This document shows, in pieces, positions 22,492 to 25,975 of a stretch of 25,975 nucleotides of DNA; the stretch's first letter is position 1, and each line of letters starts with the position of its first letter. Below the pieces are notes generated by a model that ran no database searches, had not been told where the DNA came from, and worked only from the letters and a program-made list of their open reading frames with translations. A program made the position numbers and the translations under genes. The stretch lies in assembly GCA_964621215.1 (NCBI GenBank), contig CAZULF010000021.1:1-25975 (forward strand), read 5' to 3'. The stretch comes from CAZULF01 sp964621215 (GTDB taxonomy: Bacteria > Pseudomonadota > Gammaproteobacteria > UBA1113).

Positions 22492-22676
22492 AGCAGGATA
22501 ACGAGGCGTTAAGCGTACGTCGCCAGTGCGCGTTACTGTCGGTGAATCGTTCTAACGTGTATTACGAAGCACAGTCAATTGCTGAAGATAAGGTTGAGCT
22601 ACTTAATGAGATACGTAATATATGGGAGCAGTATCCCTTTTACGGTTATCGCAAAATTGCATGCAGATCGATGAAA
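22485..22676 (+). pseudogene. IS3-family transposase OrfB, N-terminal fragment
   Basis: In the -1 frame relative to OrfA the sequence reads LVEQDNEALSVRRQCALLSV, then NRSNVYYEAQ, and ends after WEQYPFYGYRKIACRSMKI at a TAG (22674-22676). This is the start of OrfB up to the conserved PFYG.R block. The rve integrase domain with its DDE residues is absent. A TAG at 22482-22484 precedes it in the same frame, leaving only a few bases for frameshifting. The fragment is dead. The break falls near 22662. Confidence 0.8.
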
Positions 22677-22736
22677 ATATAGCTTCATCGCCCGGATAAC
22701 GTCATTTTTAGGCTCCCTTCTTCGGCTACCTAAAAT

Positions 22737-22760
22737 ACGAGTCAACTCGTGTAATTTTTT
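22737..22760 (+). terminator. Rho-independent terminator after the IS remnant
   Basis: A hairpin ACGAG-TCAA-CTCGT (22737-22750) is followed by GTAATTTTTT. A second stem (22706-22712 with 22729-22735) precedes it. It would stop transcription from the IS before the GTPase gene. Confidence 0.55.
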
Positions 22761-22764
22761 CTTA

Positions 22765-22793
22765 TTGTTTTATTGCCAAAAAATTGCTATGCT
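22765..22793 (+). promoter_or_regulatory. Candidate promoter of the GTPase gene
   Basis: TTGTTT (22765-22770) and TATGCT (22788-22793) are spaced by 17 bases, directly after the terminator. The transcript would have a leader of about 110 bases before the start codon. Confidence 0.35.
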
Positions 22794-22912
22794 GGCTCAG
22801 AATTGTCCTTTTGGACATGATCGCATAAAATTATCAATAACGACTTTAGTTGTTCAAACTAAAAATTATAACGAAAGCAGTAAATCAGGTATACAGCAAA
22901 GGAGCTTTCATT

Positions 22913-25909
22913 ATGTATCATAGTAAACTTGAATCATCTTTTAATCTTCCAAGAATCGAAGCACTTTTAAATCCCGCTTATGGTTGTTTAGGAACAATCA
23001 GAAATAAAGAGGGAATTCTTTTTCTTGGTGTGACAGGTACAGGAAAAAGTACGGCTATCAATTATTTAAAGGGCTGTAATTACGAAAAAGCAAGAGATCC
23101 TGATACTAATAAAAAAATGATGCTGTTGAAACCTGGGCAAACTGTTTTTGTTGAGGAAGGACATGGATATAGTGCAGAAACTTTTTATCCAGAAGGCGTG
23201 GCCTGGCGTGACCGAGTGGTTTTTTGTGATATGCCAGGATTTAATGGCAATCGCACCACAGAGCAAAATATCTGTGAAGGTTATTTACGACAACAAGCTG
23301 TTAGAGCTCTAAGTACCGTCAGAGCTGCTGTTATTTGTTTTCCATGGAATAGTGCTGAAGCTAGAGCGCTAGATATAGAATCATTGATGGCAACGACGCA
23401 GGCTTTATTTAAAGAACCAAATAAGGTTACACCATCATTATTCTTTTTGATTACCAAAGCAAGCAAAACACTGACGCCAATGCATATCATAAATACATTT
23501 AAGAATCTAAAAAAAAGCGCGGAAGCTGCGCTGAAAATAATTGACGACGAAGCAAAAAAACTTATTGAAACAATAAAATCATCAAGTTCCTCCAGTACCG
23601 AAACTAGTTTAACAGAGGACAGCACTTATCAATTGGCGACGCAGTTTGGGCAACTGATTTCCAAGGATGGCGGCAGAGTGGCAAAAGATCGCCAAAACTT
23701 ACAAAATAAAATTAATTTTTATCAGCAAGTTCTTGACTGTCAGAATGGTAAGCGTCTTTTTATCTTACATCCTGATGATAATGGTGTATCTCGAACAGTA
23801 ATTTTAAAAGCATTTTCTGAGCATTTGCGTATTCAACCCAATATTGAAAAGGCAATATTTCGATTAGCAAATGCGACTAATGATGCGGCGATTAGCGAGT
23901 TTAATACGCTAATAGAAGACGCGGCGGCGGCGGGGTGTCAGCTTATAAATCAAAAGAATAACTTAACTCAATCCATTAAACAATTAATTTCAGACTTAAA
24001 AGTAAGAGAAACAGATACTTTACCAAATTTAAAAACATATTTAGAAAAAGTTCGTGCAGCAAAAACAGAAGAAGACCTCTTACAGCATGGTTTGGTTCAA
24101 GTGCGACAGCGAATGAGATCTATTTCTAGTGAACTTAACCAAAAGCAGGCACTTATAAGCAGTATAAATCAACGACTTATTCGATTAAATCGAGACATTG
24201 AGACTCATGATACTGACGATCCTTTGCTACATCTTATACTTGAACGAATGTTTCCGCAAAATAAATTAGTAGTTGGGCTTACTGTCTTTGGTGTTGGATT
24301 AGCTACAGCAGCAATACTTGCAGGATTGGCTGCAACGGGCGTCTGGATTGTTGGTGCGGTAGGTACGTCGTCTGTTGCTGCTACTGGGGCAGTGAGTGCA
24401 ACAGGAGCTGCTGCCGTGGAGGCCGCAGCAGGGGCTGCGGGAAGTATTGGAGCAACTGCTGCGGCAACAACGGCTGGAGCAGTGGGTGGAGTAGCAGCGG
24501 GCGCGGGCGCTGGAACTGCTGCGGCAACAACGGCTGGAGCAGTGGGTGGAGTAGCAGCGGGCGCGGGCGCTGGAACTGTTGCTACAGCAGCAACGCTTTT
24601 AAGCTTCACTAATATTCTCAGTAGACTCTTAGCGGCCGGCTCTACGCTTTCAGTCACCGCTGCCACATCTCTGCTTATCTTTATAGCCAAGCATCTTGAG
24701 CAACATCAGTTTGAATATGATGCAACCACAACACCTTATTCTAAGGTTGAGTTTTCCGCTAACCATGGATGGTTTATTTCACCCAAAAGCGAGCCTCAGG
24801 AATATAGTATTACTTTCATCGCAAACCCATATTTTGACTCTACTGCTAGTGTACATATTTATGTAGCAACAAGACAACGTTATGAGAATAGCCTTCTTTT
24901 ATGGGCGCAAGAAAAAATAGTTAATGAACAACAATTAACTGATCTTGAACAAACATCTAGCAATCTACAAGCAGAGTTACATACCGCTCAACAAGAACAG
25001 CAAAGAATTACCTCTCGATTAGCAGAGATTAATATCCTAGGTAACGATGAAGGAATTTGCGATGCTAATGCATTAATTGAACGTATCCAGAGCAATATAC
25101 AAACAACACAAAATCAAATTACACAAATAAACCAACGTCTTGAATCGCGTAAAGCCAAACGTAATAATATAGAGCAACAATTAGCATCTATGGCAAGAAT
25201 AGCACGATTCTTGTATATACTAAACGACGTTAATCCCTTCGAGAGGGAGATAACTCAAGAATTTTTGGAAAGATATCGTAAATCATGTGCTCTTAATACG
25301 CAGAATAGAATTGGGACTGTAGACGATTATGGAAAAATACACGGACTAAAATATAAAAAAATTCCCGATATTACTGACAGTTTATATTGTGCTGTTAGCC
25401 GTTATATAGGATTACCTGAGTCACGACTAAGACAGATGGTCATTGATTATTTAACTAGTAATACAGCGCAACTTAGTAGTGATACCGATCTTTTGAAAGG
25501 GCAATCTATAGTCGAGTATATTGAATCTATTCAACTGCAATATGAACAGAGTAACTCCCTCGATCTTGCCATATTAATGAAGGCTCTTCAAAGACCTATC
25601 GCAATAGTTGATACAAATGGTATGCTGGTTCATCCCGAACTAATTGAAAATCAGACAGGAATGCCGATTTTCATTTGTGACGATGAAGGTATACATTGTG
25701 GTATATTATTACCTACGGGAGAAAAAGACCTGTTAGATATTTTAGCTGAATTAAAGTCTAAAAAGATAGAGCCAAGCTTGAGAGGTAGTAATAGTAGATT
25801 TTTTGAGTTAACATCTTCACTTTCGTTAAGTAGTGACTCTTCAACCTCTTCTCCGTCTACACCTATAGTGACCCCCACATTTCAGACCACTCAAGGTACC
25901 AAAATTTAG
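22913..25909 (+). CDS. Large GTPase with coiled coils, Ala/Gly-rich membrane segment and OTU-like C-terminus; candidate effector
   Basis: The 998-residue protein has a TRAFAC-type G domain (about 30-260): P-loop GVTGTGKST (39-47), DMPG at 106-109 and TKAS (181-184) in the G4 position, where TKxD/NKxD is normal. A coiled coil (about 310-445) and another (about 650-775) flank an Ala/Gly-rich hydrophobic segment (about 451-590). Residues about 815-935 resemble an OTU peptidase: DSLYCAVSRYIGLPESRLR, a helix with VIDYLTSN, LAILMKALQRPIAIVD and the His928 region GIHCGILLP. Ser823 occupies the usual nucleophile Cys place, with Cys826 three residues on. The last 50 residues are Ser/Thr rich, as in many Dot/Icm substrates. 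The ATG at 22913 has AAGGAG eight bases upstream. IS copies flank it on both sides. Function in a host cell is inference. Confidence 0.7.
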   Translation: MYHSKLESSFNLPRIEALLNPAYGCLGTIRNKEGILFLGVTGTGKSTAINYLKGCNYEKARDPDTNKKMMLLKPGQTVFVEEGHGYSAETFYPEGVAWRDRVVFCDMPGFNGNRTTEQNICEGYLRQQAVRALSTVRAAVICFPWNSAEARALDIESLMATTQALFKEPNKVTPSLFFLITKASKTLTPMHIINTFKNLKKSAEAALKIIDDEAKKLIETIKSSSSSSTETSLTEDSTYQLATQFGQLISKDGGRVAKDRQNLQNKINFYQQVLDCQNGKRLFILHPDDNGVSRTVILKAFSEHLRIQPNIEKAIFRLANATNDAAISEFNTLIEDAAAAGCQLINQKNNLTQSIKQLISDLKVRETDTLPNLKTYLEKVRAAKTEEDLLQHGLVQVRQRMRSISSELNQKQALISSINQRLIRLNRDIETHDTDDPLLHLILERMFPQNKLVVGLTVFGVGLATAAILAGLAATGVWIVGAVGTSSVAATGAVSATGAAAVEAAAGAAGSIGATAAATTAGAVGGVAAGAGAGTAAATTAGAVGGVAAGAGAGTVATAATLLSFTNILSRLLAAGSTLSVTAATSLLIFIAKHLEQHQFEYDATTTPYSKVEFSANHGWFISPKSEPQEYSITFIANPYFDSTASVHIYVATRQRYENSLLLWAQEKIVNEQQLTDLEQTSSNLQAELHTAQQEQQRITSRLAEINILGNDEGICDANALIERIQSNIQTTQNQITQINQRLESRKAKRNNIEQQLASMARIARFLYILNDVNPFEREITQEFLERYRKSCALNTQNRIGTVDDYGKIHGLKYKKIPDITDSLYCAVSRYIGLPESRLRQMVIDYLTSNTAQLSSDTDLLKGQSIVEYIESIQLQYEQSNSLDLAILMKALQRPIAIVDTNGMLVHPELIENQTGMPIFICDDEGIHCGILLPTGEKDLLDILAELKSKKIEPSLRGSNSRFFELTSSLSLSSDSSTSSPSTPIVTPTFQTTQGTKI
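24455..24574 (+). repeat. Perfect 60-bp tandem duplication in the GTPase gene
   Basis: Bases 24455-24514 and 24515-24574 are identical. They encode TAAATTAGAVGGVAAGAGAG twice (residues 515-554). The exact identity, including third positions, indicates a recent duplication in the membrane segment. Confidence 0.95.
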
Positions 25910-25911
25910 GG

Positions 25912-25975
25912 GTATACTAACGGTCGAGAGACCAGGAGTATGCATTAATATGTCAAAGAAGAAACAATGGACGAA
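25912..25975 (+). mobile_element. Left end of a second IS3-family copy, continuing past the window
   Basis: It matches 22160-22223 at 59 of 64 positions in the same orientation. It begins 2 bases after the GTPase stop codon. OrfA starts at 25950 (MSKKKQWT) and runs off the window. Confidence 0.85.
25950..25975 (+). CDS. IS3-family OrfA, N-terminal start only (partial)
   Basis: The eight codons visible encode MSKKKQWT, identical to the OrfA start at 22198. The rest lies outside the window. Confidence 0.8.

Larger units (their letters stand above)
22160..22676 (+). mobile_element. IS3-family insertion sequence, right part deleted
   Basis: The left boundary is set by comparison with the copy at 25912: the two agree at 59 of 64 positions from GTATACTAA onward. 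The element contains a complete orfA and only the first 60-odd codons of orfB, so it lost its catalytic domain and right end. Confidence 0.75.

Noticed and set aside
22850..22912. TTG start giving a 1019-residue GTPase
   Set aside because: The ATG at 22913 has a well-placed AAGGAG, while the TTG has no ribosome binding site.
24205..24690. Minus-strand 161-codon Ala/Pro-rich frame
   Set aside because: It is the antisense of the Ala/Gly-rich GTPase segment; low complexity alone keeps it open.

Overview
The window looks like chromosomal DNA of a low-GC gammaproteobacterium, most likely in or near the Legionellales/Coxiellaceae. The case rests on typical gammaproteobacterial gene pairs (fimV-truA, a FdxA ferredoxin next to YoaA, dapE, greA, asnS), dispersed REP-like palindromes, and several proteins that look made for a eukaryotic host. 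The family assignment is inference; the class-level one is fairly safe. The sequence is a draft: there is a 100-N gap at 3181-3280, and a 10-N gap beside an implausible poly-C tract at 6448-6498.

Layout. (1) 1-1809: the tail of a response-regulator receiver protein and a REC-GGDEF-EAL protein with a degenerate GGDEF site, a probable c-di-GMP phosphodiesterase. (2) 1810-5381: an unstable accessory region with palindromic repeats, an IS66 transposase pseudogene, a TnpB C-terminal remnant, a large alpha/beta-hydrolase with near-identical 58-residue LGFP repeats and a presequence-like N-terminus, and a Sel1/TPR-like remnant. (3) 5382-19462: mostly housekeeping genes: a small 4-TM protein, a periplasmic BON protein, asnS, a membrane-anchored glutamate-synthase-like FMN protein, an L,D-transpeptidase-like protein, greA, yoaA, fdxA, truA, fimV, dapE, a SAM methyltransferase, a second copy of the 4-TM protein and a PLDc_N-type mini membrane protein. 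Convergent gene ends carry long perfect hairpins. (4) 19531-19986: tRNA-Pro(TGG), Arg(TCT), His(GTG) and Lys(CTT) behind one good promoter. (5) 19987-25975: an accessory island after the tRNA cluster: a divergent class III nucleotidyl cyclase of the Pycsar type, a helical protein with an R-x5-H motif, a small orphan ORF between 14-bp inverted repeats, an IS3-family remnant, a 998-residue GTPase with coiled coils, an Ala/Gly-rich membrane segment and an OTU-like C-terminus, and the start of a second copy of the same IS.

How they may work together. The core genes form small operons: fimV-truA, fdxA-yoaA, dapE-methyltransferase. The most interesting material is in the accessory parts. The cyclase and the R-x5-H protein could be a two-gene cyclic-nucleotide defence module with an unusual effector. 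The GTPase/OTU-like protein and the LGFP hydrolase are candidate host-directed effectors. All three ideas are inferences from motifs visible in the sequence.
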